From the NCBI GenBank assembly GCA_963801035.1, contig CAWDDF010000007.1, positions 248,001-312,000 of the forward strand: DNA of 64,000 nucleotides, in the 5' to 3' direction. Below, piece by piece: positions 1-8,633 of the stretch (its first letter is position 1; every line of letters starts with the position of its first letter). A program made the translations under genes and the position numbers. Source of the DNA: JACCZX01 sp963801035. GTDB taxonomy: Bacteria; Pseudomonadota; Gammaproteobacteria; Burkholderiales; Burkholderiaceae_F. Under the pieces are notes generated by a model, which made no database searches, was not told the DNA's origin, and saw only the letters and a list, made by a program, of their open reading frames with translations.

Positions 1-1207
1 GTTTGAAGAACATCACGGCGTCAAGTACACGTCGAGCGCGATCGCCGCGGCCGCCGAGCTCTCTGCCAAATTCATTAACGACCGTCATTTGCCCGACAAG
101 GCCATTGACGTAATCGACGAGGCGGGCGCTGCGCAGCGAATCCTGCCGAAGTCGAAGCAAAAGAAAACGATCGGCAAAACCGAAGTCGAAGAAATCATCT
201 CGAAAATCGCCCGGATCCCGCCGCAAACGGTGTCGACCGACGATCGCGCGCAACTGAAGAATCTCGATCGCAATCTGAAGAACGTTGTGTTCGGCCAGGA
301 CCCCGCGATCGAAGCGCTATCGGCAGCGATCAAGATGGCGCGCTCAGGGCTCGGCAAGCCGGACAAGCCAATCGGCTCGTTCCTGTTCTCCGGTCCGACC
401 GGCGTTGGCAAAACCGAGGTCGCAAAGCAGCTCGCCTTTACCTTGGGCATCGAGCTGATTCGATTCGACATGTCGGAATACATGGAGCGACACGCGGTCA
501 GTCGGCTGATCGGCGCGCCGCCGGGCTATGTCGGGTTTGATCAGGGCGGTCTGCTGACCGAGGCCATCGCGAAGAAACCGCACGCGGTGTTGCTGCTCGA
601 CGAAATCGAGAAGGCGCATCCGGACATCTTCAATATCCTGCTGCAGGTGATGGATCACGGCACGTTGACCGACAACAACGGCCGCAAGGCCGATTTCCGC
701 AACGTAATCATCGTGATGACGACCAACGCGGGCGCCGAGCTGCTGCAACGGGCGTCGATCGGTTTCTCAAACGCGCGCGAGTCGGGCGACGAGATGGCCG
801 ATATCAAGCGCATGTTCACGCCGGAGTTTCGCAATCGGCTGGATGCAGTGATTTCGTTCAAGGCGCTGAACGAGGAAATCATCCTGCGCGTCGTCGACAA
901 GTTCCTGATGCAGCTCGAGGATCAGTTGCACGAGAAGAAAGTTGACATCCACTTTACCGATGCGTTGCGCAAGCACTTGGGCAAGAAAGGCTTTGACCCG
1001 GTCATGGGTGCGCGGCCGATGGCGCGGCTGATTCAGGACACGATTCGGCGCGCTTTGGCGGACGAGCTGCTGTTTGGCAAGCTATTGACCGGCGGACGAG
1101 TCGATGTCGACGTCGACGACAAGGGCGAGATCAAGCTCGATTTCCCGCCCAGCGATAACGGCGATGCGCCGCAGCCAGTGCAAGGCGAGCCGGTGCTTTC
1201 AGAGTAG
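1..1207 (+). CDS. clpA: ATP-dependent Clp protease ATP-binding subunit ClpA (3' part)
   Basis: This is the C-terminal ~400 residues of an AAA+ unfoldase; the 5' end lies before the window and the frame is open from base 2. The end of the first AAA module is visible, then the second AAA module. It has Walker A GPTGVGKTE (about nt 392-418), Walker B VLLLDEIEKAH (about nt 587-619), and the ClpB D2-small-type C-terminal domain (GARPMARLIQDTI). A short 'IGFSN' segment sits where ClpA carries its ClpP-docking loop, and the absence of a ClpB coiled coil nearby favours ClpA. ClpA feeds unfolded substrates to ClpP in the cytoplasm. A perfect terminator follows 74 bases after the stop. ClpA is the most likely member, with ClpC as the alternative. 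Confidence 0.9.
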   Translation, partial: FEEHHGVKYTSSAIAAAAELSAKFINDRHLPDKAIDVIDEAGAAQRILPKSKQKKTIGKTEVEEIISKIARIPPQTVSTDDRAQLKNLDRNLKNVVFGQDPAIEALSAAIKMARSGLGKPDKPIGSFLFSGPTGVGKTEVAKQLAFTLGIELIRFDMSEYMERHAVSRLIGAPPGYVGFDQGGLLTEAIAKKPHAVLLLDEIEKAHPDIFNILLQVMDHGTLTDNNGRKADFRNVIIVMTTNAGAELLQRASIGFSNARESGDEMADIKRMFTPEFRNRLDAVISFKALNEEIILRVVDKFLMQLEDQLHEKKVDIHFTDALRKHLGKKGFDPVMGARPMARLIQDTIRRALADELLFGKLLTGGRVDVDVDDKGEIKLDFPPSDNGDAPQPVQGEPVLSE

Positions 1208-1280
1208 CGAGCGGAGCCGAATAAGCTGATCAGAATATCGTCGTAACCGTCTGTTGACGGCACGTTTGGATTGTCTCCAC

Positions 1281-1310
1281 AATGGCCCGCTTTGCGGGCC
1301 ATTTTTCTTT
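1281..1310 (+). terminator. Rho-independent terminator after clpA
   Basis: A perfect 10-bp stem (AATGGCCCGC pairing with GCGGGCCATT, 1281-1290 with 1294-1303) closes a TTT loop and runs into TTTCTTT. It ends just before the Shine-Dalgarno of the next gene, so the cytochrome gene is probably expressed separately from clpA. Confidence 0.9.
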
Positions 1311-1323
1311 CCACGAGGAGACC

Positions 1324-1641
1324 ATGAAAACAACAATGATGATGGCGAGCCTGCTCGCGCTGCCGCTCTGGACTGGCGCGCAGACAATGTCGGACGCAGA
1401 CGCGCGATCGACCGCACTTCTCGCCTCCAATTGTGCGAACTGTCACGGCACGACGGGCAACGCCCAGGGCGCGATGCCTAGCCTGGCCGGCCAGCAGAAA
1501 ACTTTTATCGTCGAACAGATGCGCGCGTTTCGAGACGGCAAACGGCCCGCGACGATCATGCATCAACTGGCCAAGGGCTATACCGACCCGCAGATCGAGG
1601 CGATAGCAGAATTCTTTTCGCGTCAGAAATCAGCGCGCTAG
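1324..1641 (+). CDS. fccA: Periplasmic c-type cytochrome, FccA/SoxE-like subunit of flavocytochrome c
   Basis: A 105-residue protein with an N-terminal signal peptide (MKTTMMMASLLALPLW...) and a single heme c motif C37-A-N-C40-H41, followed by a downstream Met that can serve as axial ligand. The start at 1324 has a GAGGAG ribosome-binding site 4 bases upstream; a longer in-frame ATG at 1282 lies inside the clpA terminator and was rejected. The gene ends 10 bases before the flavoprotein gene, so the pair forms the usual two-subunit sulfide dehydrogenase, with the cytochrome receiving electrons from the FAD subunit in the periplasm. Class assignment is firm; use of sulfide as substrate is inferred from the partner gene. 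Confidence 0.85.
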   Translation: MKTTMMMASLLALPLWTGAQTMSDADARSTALLASNCANCHGTTGNAQGAMPSLAGQQKTFIVEQMRAFRDGKRPATIMHQLAKGYTDPQIEAIAEFFSRQKSAR

Positions 1642-1651
1642 GGGGACGGAG

Positions 1652-2941
1652 ATGAACATGCAAAAAATTTCGCGGCGCGATGCGTTGAAGGCCGTCTCGA
1701 CGAGCGTGCTGGTATCGAGCCTGTCGGCGTGCGCAACGATGAGTCAAAAGAGCGTCGGCCGGGTGGTCGTTGTCGGGGCCGGCTATGGCGGTGCCACTGC
1801 GGCAAAGTATCTGAGGCTATGGTCCGATGGCGGCATCGACGTCACATTGATTGATCCGAACGAAGCCTTCATCTCATGCCCGATGTCGAACCTGGTGCTT
1901 GGTGGCAGCAAGACATTGGCGGACGTCACTGTCGCCTATACGGGGCTCGACAAGTACGGTGTGAAGCGTCTGCGCGATTCCGTGAGCGCAATTGACGTCG
2001 AAAAGAAGCAGGTGCGCCTCGCTTCGGGTGTGACATTGCCGTACGACCGAATCGTTGTGTCGCCGGGAGTCGATTTCATGTACGACCGGCTGCAGGGATG
2101 GGCTGCATCGGCGGAAGGATCGATACTCCACGCGTGGAAAGCCGGACCACAGACGGTCGCATTGCGGCGTCAGTTGACCGAGATGAAGGACGGCGGTGTG
2201 GTCTTGATGAGTATTCCGCTCGCACCCTATCGGTGCCCGCCGGGACCGTATGAGCGTGCGTGTCAGATTTCGTGGTATCTGAAGCAAGCGAAGCCCAAGA
2301 GCAAGCTCATTGTGCTCGACGCCAATCCCGACTACGTATCGAAGAAGCCGTTGTTCTCGCGCGTATTTGGCGAGGACTACAAGGGGATCGTCGAGTACCG
2401 CGTCACGTCTCCGGTCAACGAAATCGACTTGAAGTCGGGCACGCTGCTGACGGAACTCGGCGACAAAGTTAGGGGTGATGTCATCAACTACATCCCGCCT
2501 CAACGCGCAGCCAATATTGCGCGCGACGCCGGGCTGATCACCGCGAACAATCGTTGGTGCGAAGTGAACTGGGCCTCGATGGAATCGATCAAGGTGCCGG
2601 GCGTGCATGTACTTGGGGACGCCACGCTCTCAGCGGCGGCGATGCCGAAGTCGGGTCATATGGCGAATCAACATGGAAAGGCCGCTGCGGCTGCGATCGT
2701 CGATTTGCTTAACGGCAGAACGGTGGTTCCGCCGACGATGGCCAACACCTGCTACAGCTTCGTCGATGATCGCAATGCCGTACACGTCGACAGCGTGCAT
2801 CGCTGGGTGCCGGAAAAGAAAACTCTGGAGCCGGTTGCCGGAGCCGGAGGCATCTCGTCCCAGGATCGCGCCTCGTGGGCGCTCGAAGGCGCGTACGCGC
2901 AAAGCTGGGCCACCACGATCTGGGCCGATATGCTTTCGTAG
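1652..2941 (+). CDS. fccB: Flavocytochrome c sulfide dehydrogenase, flavoprotein subunit
   Basis: A 429-residue FAD-dependent pyridine-nucleotide-disulfide-oxidoreductase fold. The N-terminus has a Tat-like motif SRRDALK and then a lipobox ending at Cys27 (SLSAC), so it may be an exported lipoprotein. The dinucleotide-binding motif is GAGYGG (42-47). Cys195 and Cys367 (in NTCYSF) lie where FccB carries its redox-active disulfide; Cys76 and Cys204 are also present. The C-terminal FCSD flavin-binding domain is complete. The partner cytochrome lies 10 bases upstream with GGGGGACGGAG as ribosome-binding site. The family oxidises sulfide to sulfur or polysulfide and passes electrons to cytochrome c. 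Confidence 0.9.
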   Translation: MNMQKISRRDALKAVSTSVLVSSLSACATMSQKSVGRVVVVGAGYGGATAAKYLRLWSDGGIDVTLIDPNEAFISCPMSNLVLGGSKTLADVTVAYTGLDKYGVKRLRDSVSAIDVEKKQVRLASGVTLPYDRIVVSPGVDFMYDRLQGWAASAEGSILHAWKAGPQTVALRRQLTEMKDGGVVLMSIPLAPYRCPPGPYERACQISWYLKQAKPKSKLIVLDANPDYVSKKPLFSRVFGEDYKGIVEYRVTSPVNEIDLKSGTLLTELGDKVRGDVINYIPPQRAANIARDAGLITANNRWCEVNWASMESIKVPGVHVLGDATLSAAAMPKSGHMANQHGKAAAAAIVDLLNGRTVVPPTMANTCYSFVDDRNAVHVDSVHRWVPEKKTLEPVAGAGGISSQDRASWALEGAYAQSWATTIWADMLS

Positions 2942-2946
2942 CGCAC

Positions 2947-2989
2947 ACGAGGTGTACGCGATTGCTTCGCGGTCGCACGTGCACCTCGT
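2947..2989. terminator. Inverted repeat between convergent fccB and dut
   Basis: ACGAGGTGTA (2947-2956) faces TGCACCTCGT (2980-2989), nearly perfect arms around a 23-base loop. It lies between the ends of two converging genes. No T-run follows on either strand, so it is only a possible bidirectional terminator. The rest of the 170-base gap shows nothing recognisable. Confidence 0.35.
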
Positions 2990-3111
2990 CGTGATTATGG
3001 TTGATGCATGCCGCCGGAGCAAGTCCGTCGTCACGCATGGAGGTGACGTCTACGCGCGTTGCGCTACGACATCACGGCAGCGGCGCTTGGCGCGCCGCTA
3101 ACCGATCCCGA

Positions 3112-3555
3112 TTACCTTCCTGTGCTGCCGAAGCCGCCGGCGCCGCGCTTGCTCGCTGCAAAGTCTTCGACGACGTTGAGCTCCGCCTGCACGACTGGGA
3201 CGATCACCAGCTGCGCGAGCCGTTCGAGCGGATTCAACGTAAACGGCTCGCGACCCCGGTTCCACGTAGAGACCATCAGCTCGCCCTGGTAATCGGAGTC
3301 GATCAACCCGACCAGATTGCCGAGCACGATGCCGTGCTTGTGTCCGAGTCCCGAGCGCGGCAGGATCATCGCCGCGTAGCCGGCATCTGCAATGTGAATC
3401 GCCAGCCCGGTCTTGATCAAATGTGTTGCACCCGGCTCAATGCGTAGCGGCGCGTCGATGCAAGCGCGCAGATCGAGTCCGGCAGCGCCGGCGGTCGCGT
3501 AGGCAGGCAATTGATCGCGCAGTCTCGCATCGAGAAGCCGAACGTCGACGCGCAT
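3112..3555 (-). CDS. dut: Deoxyuridine 5'-triphosphate nucleotidohydrolase (dUTPase)
   Basis: A trimeric dUTPase of 147 residues, the usual length. It hydrolyses dUTP to dUMP and pyrophosphate, keeping uracil out of DNA and supplying dUMP for thymidylate synthesis. Conserved motifs appear in order: GAAGLDLRA (motif 1), PRSGLGHKHGI (motif 2), GLIDSDYQGE with the catalytic Asp (motif 3), and the glycine-rich C-terminal arm RGAGGFGSTGR (motif 5). The start ATG overlaps the preceding stop as TAATG, showing translational coupling to the two-TM protein gene. It is the last gene of the minus-strand ribF-ileS-lspA-coaBC-dut group. Confidence 0.95.
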   Translation of the reverse strand: MRVDVRLLDARLRDQLPAYATAGAAGLDLRACIDAPLRIEPGATHLIKTGLAIHIADAGYAAMILPRSGLGHKHGIVLGNLVGLIDSDYQGELMVSTWNRGREPFTLNPLERLAQLVIVPVVQAELNVVEDFAASKRGAGGFGSTGR

Positions 3556-4022
3556 TACTTTGCTTTGGCGGGAGGTGCTGCGAAGACTTTCGAAACCAGT
3601 GCCTGCGTTTGCTTGTTGGGCCGCTGCGCAATCCGTCGTCGCGCTCGCTCGAACAATCGAGTACCCCACACGATCAGTACGATGCCGATCAACAGTGGCA
3701 CGAAGCTCGCTGATGCCATCAGCCAATAGAGAGTAAGGAACGCACCGATCAAGATCGGCAGCATCGAAGCGAACAGGCCGACTAACGAGGGTACGGCAAC
3801 CACCTGTGCCAAGGTGGCCTGCAATTGCGCGGCGCTGCGCAGGTCGGCGGGCTTTCGACCTGCAAAAAAATGATCGGATTTGTTCACTCCGCCCGGCGGT
3901 GCCTTGTCGAGCTGCGTCACCAGATGCTGTGTGCTGGCGAGTAGCCGCGCGGCTGACTCTTTCTGCAGTTGTTCGATGTAAGCGATGAAGTCGCCGTCCT
4001 TTGGCTCGTGCGTGTCAATCAT
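3555..4022 (-). CDS. Conserved-looking protein with two transmembrane segments, function unknown
   Basis: I do not recognise the family. The product has 155 residues: a soluble N-terminal half of about 80 residues with charged and Ala/Gln-rich helical stretches, then two hydrophobic segments (starting at PSLVGLFASMLPILIGAF and FVPLLIGIVLIVWG) separated by a short loop. A basic tail follows (RARRRIAQRPNK). It sits between coaBC and dut, is coupled to dut by TAATG, and starts 18 bases after coaBC ends, so it belongs to that operon. Codon use resembles its neighbours. No function is proposed. Confidence 0.6.
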   Translation of the reverse strand: MIDTHEPKDGDFIAYIEQLQKESAARLLASTQHLVTQLDKAPPGGVNKSDHFFAGRKPADLRSAAQLQATLAQVVAVPSLVGLFASMLPILIGAFLTLYWLMASASFVPLLIGIVLIVWGTRLFERARRRIAQRPNKQTQALVSKVFAAPPAKAK

Positions 4023-4040
4023 GTCCGGGTGTGCAAGCGC

Positions 4041-5285
4041 CTAAGTAGTCGCACGCTGCCGAAGTGACGCCGACGCGGTCGGTGCCGGACCTCGTGCCAG
4101 CCTCGCAGCGATTTCAGCAATCAATCGCCGCGCCTGCACGAGCTTATCGGCGGTCGGCAGCGCCGTGACGCCGCGCGAGTCAATCAGCGACAACTCGCTG
4201 TTGTCGCTCCCGAATACATCCTGCGCGCGGTTCGCCACCATCAGCGGCACCTTCTTGGCGGTCAGCTTGCGACGAGCGTTATCGATCACATCGTTGCTTT
4301 CGGCTGCGAAGCCGACGCAGTAAGGCGCTGACGGAAGTGCGGCAACGGTCGCGAGGATGTCGGGGTTCGGTTCGAACTGCAGCGCCGGTGGCGTCGCGCT
4401 TGCACTCTTCTTGATCTTGCTTGCATTCGGGTTGCTCACATGCCAGTCCGCCACCGCAGCTACGGAAATAAACACGTCTGCTGGCAGCTGTTCCATCACG
4501 GCGCTCATCATTTCGCGTGCCGTCGTGACGTCAATGCGCTTAACACCACGCGGCGTTACCAATGCAGTCGGTCCAGCGACCAACGTCACTTGCGCGCCCG
4601 CATCGCGGGCAGCGCGCGCCAGTGCGAATCCGGTCTTGCCTGACGATAAATTGGTAACGCCGCGCACCGGGTCGATCGGTTCGAACGTCGGCCCTGCGGT
4701 CAGCAGCACGCTCTTGCCGGCTAGCAGCTTCGGTTGAAAAAATGAAATAACATCTTCCACCAACTCGTGCGCTTCAAGCATTCGGCCGAAGCCCGTTTCA
4801 CCGCAGGCCTGCGCGCCGCTGGCGGGGCCGCAAATGGTGATGCCATCAGCGCGTAACTGCGCGACGTTTCGCTGCGTCGCCGGGTTCTCCCACATCTCGA
4901 CATTCATTGCCGGAGCAACGAGTAACGGCGTACGCACGCGATCCCGAGCAAGCGCAAGCGTCGTTAGCAGGTCATCGGCCAACCCGTGCACGAGCTTGGC
5001 CAGGAAATCCGCAGTCGCCGGCGCAACGATCACAGCGTCGGCGTTACGTGTCAGCTCGATGTGCGGCATCGCGTTGCTGGTCAAGCTTTTCCACTGGTCC
5101 GTTTCGACCGGCCGCCCGCTTAATGCCTGCATCGTGATCGCGGTGACAAATTGCTGAGCGCCTGCGGTCATGACGACTTGCACAGTTGCGCCTTCGTCCT
5201 GCAGGCGACGTACCAGCTCGCAGACTTTGTACGCGGCAACGCCGCCGGTCATGCCGACAACGAGGTGCTTGCCCGTGAGATTCAT
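4041..5285 (-). CDS. coaBC: Bifunctional phosphopantothenoylcysteine decarboxylase / phosphopantothenate-cysteine ligase
   Basis: The enzyme joins cysteine to 4'-phosphopantothenate (CoaB, CTP-dependent) and decarboxylates the product (CoaC, FMN-dependent) in coenzyme A synthesis. The 414-residue protein begins with the flavoprotein fold (MTGGVAAYK) and carries PAMNVEMWENPA, the conserved CoaC substrate-binding motif. The CoaB half starts near residue 190 (LLTAGPTFEPIDPVRG) and contains SSGKTGFALA and the AAVADW motif. The ATG immediately follows the lspA stop. Length and both domains are normal. Confidence 0.96.
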   Translation of the reverse strand: MNLTGKHLVVGMTGGVAAYKVCELVRRLQDEGATVQVVMTAGAQQFVTAITMQALSGRPVETDQWKSLTSNAMPHIELTRNADAVIVAPATADFLAKLVHGLADDLLTTLALARDRVRTPLLVAPAMNVEMWENPATQRNVAQLRADGITICGPASGAQACGETGFGRMLEAHELVEDVISFFQPKLLAGKSVLLTAGPTFEPIDPVRGVTNLSSGKTGFALARAARDAGAQVTLVAGPTALVTPRGVKRIDVTTAREMMSAVMEQLPADVFISVAAVADWHVSNPNASKIKKSASATPPALQFEPNPDILATVAALPSAPYCVGFAAESNDVIDNARRKLTAKKVPLMVANRAQDVFGSDNSELSLIDSRGVTALPTADKLVQARRLIAEIAARLARGPAPTASASLRQRATT

Positions 5286-5786
5286 CTATCTGGCCCGACG
5301 CACGCGGCGCAGTTCGTCGGCAATCAACAGCGCTGCGCCGCCGACGATCGCGCTATCGGCCAGATTGAACGCCGGCCAGTGCCAGCCGCGCCAGTGAAAA
5401 TCGAGGAAGTCGATGACGTGACCGTACGCAATACGATCGATCACATTGCCCACTGCACCGCCCAAAATCATCGCGAGCGCGAGCGCAAATAATCGCTGGT
5501 GACCGTGGCGCGCCAGCAGATAAAGAATGAATGCCGAGGCCGCTATCGCGACGGTGATCAGAAATCCTTCCTGCCAGCCCGATGCAGAGGCCAGAAACGA
5601 AAACGCGGCTCCTTTGTTGTAGGTCAGAACGAGGTTGAAGAAGCTCGTGACGGGGAGCACTTCGCCGAATTCGAATCGCCGCTCGATCGTAATCTTGGTC
5701 AGCTGATCGATAAGGATGATTCCCACCGCAAGCGCGACCCATGGCAGCATCCGCTGCGGCCACGTGGGTTGCTTGACGAATGACAT
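5286..5786 (-). CDS. lspA: Lipoprotein signal peptidase (signal peptidase II)
   Basis: A 166-residue inner-membrane aspartyl protease that removes signal peptides from prolipoproteins after lipidation. Four transmembrane helices are visible, and the two catalytic aspartates lie in GNVIDR and FNLADS, with the conserved NKGAAFS segment in between. The ATG overlaps the ileS stop as ATGA and its own stop abuts the coaBC ATG, so it is translated from the ribF-ileS-lspA-coaBC message. Likely clients in this window are the fccB product and the BamE-like lipoprotein. Confidence 0.96.
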   Translation of the reverse strand: MSFVKQPTWPQRMLPWVALAVGIILIDQLTKITIERRFEFGEVLPVTSFFNLVLTYNKGAAFSFLASASGWQEGFLITVAIAASAFILYLLARHGHQRLFALALAMILGGAVGNVIDRIAYGHVIDFLDFHWRGWHWPAFNLADSAIVGGAALLIADELRRVRRAR

Positions 5787-8623
5787 CAGGCAAAGCTCCG
5801 CGATTCGCCGTCGCCGAACAAATTGCTGACACAGCGTCCGCAGATGCTCGGGTGGTCCGTATCGTGGCCAACGTCAGCGCGCCAATGCCAGCAACGTCCG
5901 CACTTGGCGTGCGGCGATGGCGTCACGATGATTTGCTGATCGCTTGACTCGGCCACAAACGTCGAGCTTGCGCCCGACGTGATCAGGACGAACTTGAGTT
6001 CATCGTCCAGTGTTTTCAGCAGAGCGGCCGTGTCTGCATCCGCGCGAATCTCGACTTCGGATTGCAACGATGAGCCGATCTCGCCACGTTCGCGTAGCGG
6101 CTCAAGCCTCTTCTGAACGTCCGCACGCACCGCGCGAATCCGCGACCACTTGTCGACCAGCGCCATCTCATCGGCCAACGACGGCAGTACAGCAAACGTC
6201 TCGGTGAAAATCGTGCCACCGGCTCGCTTCTTGAAGACCTTCCACGCTTCTTCTGCAGTAAACGACAAGAGTGGCGCCATCAGCTTCAACAGGGTATCGG
6301 TAATTAGATACAGCGCGCATTGTGCCGAGCGACGCTCCTTCGAATCGGGCTTCGTCGTGTACAGCCGATCTTTCAGAATGTCGAGGTAAAAGGCGCCAAG
6401 GTCTTCGGATGCGAATGTCTGCAGCCGAGCCACGACTGGATGGTATTCATACCGCTCGTAGTCTGCCTGCGTGCGCGCGGCCATTTCGCGTGTCATCGCC
6501 AATGCATAGCGGTCGATTTCCAGCCATTCGCTGACGGGCAGCATGTCCCGCGCGATGTCGAAATCGCTGACATTAGCCAACAGGAACCGCAGCGTGTTAC
6601 GCAGTCGTCGATAACTCTCGACGACTCTTTTCAGAATTTCGTCCGACAAGGTCAATTCGCCCGAATAATCGGTGCTTGCAACCCACAGCCGGATGATTTC
6701 CGCGCCCAGCGTGTCGGCGACCTTTTGCGGCGCGATAACGTTGCCAAGCGACTTGCTCATCTTGCGGCCGTTGCCGTCGACTACGAATCCGTGCGTCAGC
6801 AGTGCCTTGTAGGGCGGCACGCCATTCAGCATGCACGATGTCAGCAGCGATGAATGAAACCAACCGCGATGCTGGTCCGAACCTTCTAGGTACATCTCTG
6901 CAGGAAAGTGCGATTCGGCCGCATGCGAGCCGCGCAAAACCGTTTGATGGGTAACACCGGAGTCGAACCAGACGTCGAGGGTGTCCCGGTTCTTCACATA
7001 GTGATCGGCGTCGTCCCCCAGCAGCTCGCGCGCATCCAGGTCCTGCCACGCTTCGATACCGCCCTGCTCGATGCGCTGCGCCACCTGTTCAAGTAATTCC
7101 TGCGTGCGCGGATGAAGCGCACCGGTTTCCTTGTGGACGAAGAATGCCATCGGCACACCCCACTGCCGCTGGCGCGACAGCGTCCAATCAGGGCGATTTG
7201 CAATCATCCCGTGCAAGCGGGCCTTGCCCCATTGCGGATAAAACTGAGTTGCCTCGATACCTGCGAGCGCCAGCTCCCGCAGCGTTGCGCCGCCTTCGTT
7301 TGGCACGATGTCCATACCCGCGAACCACTGCGACGTCGCGCGATAGATGATCGGCGTCCGATGGCGCCAGCAGTGCATATAGCTATGCGTGATCTTCTCG
7401 GCGTGCAGCAGATGTCCGCGCTCCCGAATCAGATCGACAATCTTTGGGTTCGCGTCCCAGATGTTCAACCCGCCAAAGTGAGGCAGCGATTGAGCAAACA
7501 CACCGTCACCCTGCACCGGATTGATGATTTCATCGTCCGTCATGCCATGCGCTTTGCACGACACGAAGTCTTCAATGCCGTAGGCGGGCGACGAGTGGAC
7601 GATGCCGGTGCCAGTATCGAGTGCCACGTAATCGCCGAGGTAAACAGGCGAGTCACGATCGTAAAACGGATGCCGAAAACGCAGCAGCGAGAGACTCTTG
7701 CCGGGCGCCTGCGCAAGCGTGGTGCCGCTCAGCCCGTAGCTTGCAAGACACGCCGCTTTTCGTTCGCTTGCAAGCACAAGCAATCCGCGCTCGGTCTCGA
7801 TCAGGTCATAGCTCGCATCAGGATGCACATTCAACGCTTGATTGGCTGGGATGGTCCAGGGCGTTGTGGTCCAGATGACGGCAAATACGGGCTTGCCCGG
7901 CAACACCGGAAGTCCGAATGACTCCGCTAGTTTCGCGCGCTGATCGTCTCGCAGCGGAAATGCAACGTCGATGGCGAGATCGACCTTGTCTTGATACTCA
8001 ACTTCCGCTTCCGCCAAAGCAGAGCCGCAATCGAAACACCAGTTGACCGGCTTCAAGCCACGAAAGACAAATCCCTTCGCCATGATCTTGGCCAGCGCAC
8101 GAAGCTCGTTGGCTTCGTTCTTGAAATCCATGGTCTTGTAGGGACGGCTCCATAAGCCGAGCACCCCTAACCGCTTGAAGCCACCTTTCTGGATTTCGAT
8201 TTGCTCGGCGGCATGTGCACGTGAACGAGCTTGCACTTCGCGAGTTGGCAAGTTGCGGCCGTATTTCTTCTCGATCAGGATTTCGATTGGCATGCCGTGA
8301 CAGTCCCAGCCCGGCACGTAGTGCGCATCGAAGCCTGCCATCTGCCGGCTCTTGACGACGATGTCCTTCAGGATTTTGTTGCTTGCTGTCCCCATGTGAA
8401 TGTCACTGTTCGCATAGGGCGGACCGTCGTGCAGGATCCACTTTGGTCGACCGACCGACGCGGCACGAATCTGCCCGTACACATCCTGCTCGTCCCACTC
8501 GGCGATCCACTGTGGCTCGCGTTTGGCCAGGTCGCCGCGCATCGGGAATGGCGTATCCGGCAGGTTCAGCGGATATTTGCGTGTCGCCGGATCAGGCGCC
8601 GGTTTTCGTTTTTCGTCTGGCAT
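5786..8623 (-). CDS. ileS: Isoleucyl-tRNA synthetase
   Basis: A class Ia aminoacyl-tRNA synthetase of 945 residues that charges tRNA-Ile. It shows the N-terminal PYAN motif and a HIGH-type signature that here reads HMGT instead of the usual HIGH/HMGH, then VPGWDCHGMPIE. The CP1 editing domain is present, as are the KMSKS loop (GRKMSKSLGN), the anticodon-binding domain and a C-terminal zinc finger (CGRCWHW...CGRC). The start chosen (MPDEKRKP) lies 10 bases after the ribF stop; an earlier in-frame ATG at 8653 would overlap ribF and has no ribosome-binding site. Its stop overlaps the lspA start. Confidence 0.95.
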   Translation of the reverse strand: MPDEKRKPAPDPATRKYPLNLPDTPFPMRGDLAKREPQWIAEWDEQDVYGQIRAASVGRPKWILHDGPPYANSDIHMGTASNKILKDIVVKSRQMAGFDAHYVPGWDCHGMPIEILIEKKYGRNLPTREVQARSRAHAAEQIEIQKGGFKRLGVLGLWSRPYKTMDFKNEANELRALAKIMAKGFVFRGLKPVNWCFDCGSALAEAEVEYQDKVDLAIDVAFPLRDDQRAKLAESFGLPVLPGKPVFAVIWTTTPWTIPANQALNVHPDASYDLIETERGLLVLASERKAACLASYGLSGTTLAQAPGKSLSLLRFRHPFYDRDSPVYLGDYVALDTGTGIVHSSPAYGIEDFVSCKAHGMTDDEIINPVQGDGVFAQSLPHFGGLNIWDANPKIVDLIRERGHLLHAEKITHSYMHCWRHRTPIIYRATSQWFAGMDIVPNEGGATLRELALAGIEATQFYPQWGKARLHGMIANRPDWTLSRQRQWGVPMAFFVHKETGALHPRTQELLEQVAQRIEQGGIEAWQDLDARELLGDDADHYVKNRDTLDVWFDSGVTHQTVLRGSHAAESHFPAEMYLEGSDQHRGWFHSSLLTSCMLNGVPPYKALLTHGFVVDGNGRKMSKSLGNVIAPQKVADTLGAEIIRLWVASTDYSGELTLSDEILKRVVESYRRLRNTLRFLLANVSDFDIARDMLPVSEWLEIDRYALAMTREMAARTQADYERYEYHPVVARLQTFASEDLGAFYLDILKDRLYTTKPDSKERRSAQCALYLITDTLLKLMAPLLSFTAEEAWKVFKKRAGGTIFTETFAVLPSLADEMALVDKWSRIRAVRADVQKRLEPLRERGEIGSSLQSEVEIRADADTAALLKTLDDELKFVLITSGASSTFVAESSDQQIIVTPSPHAKCGRCWHWRADVGHDTDHPSICGRCVSNLFGDGESRSFA

Positions 8624-8633
8624 ACGGTGTATC

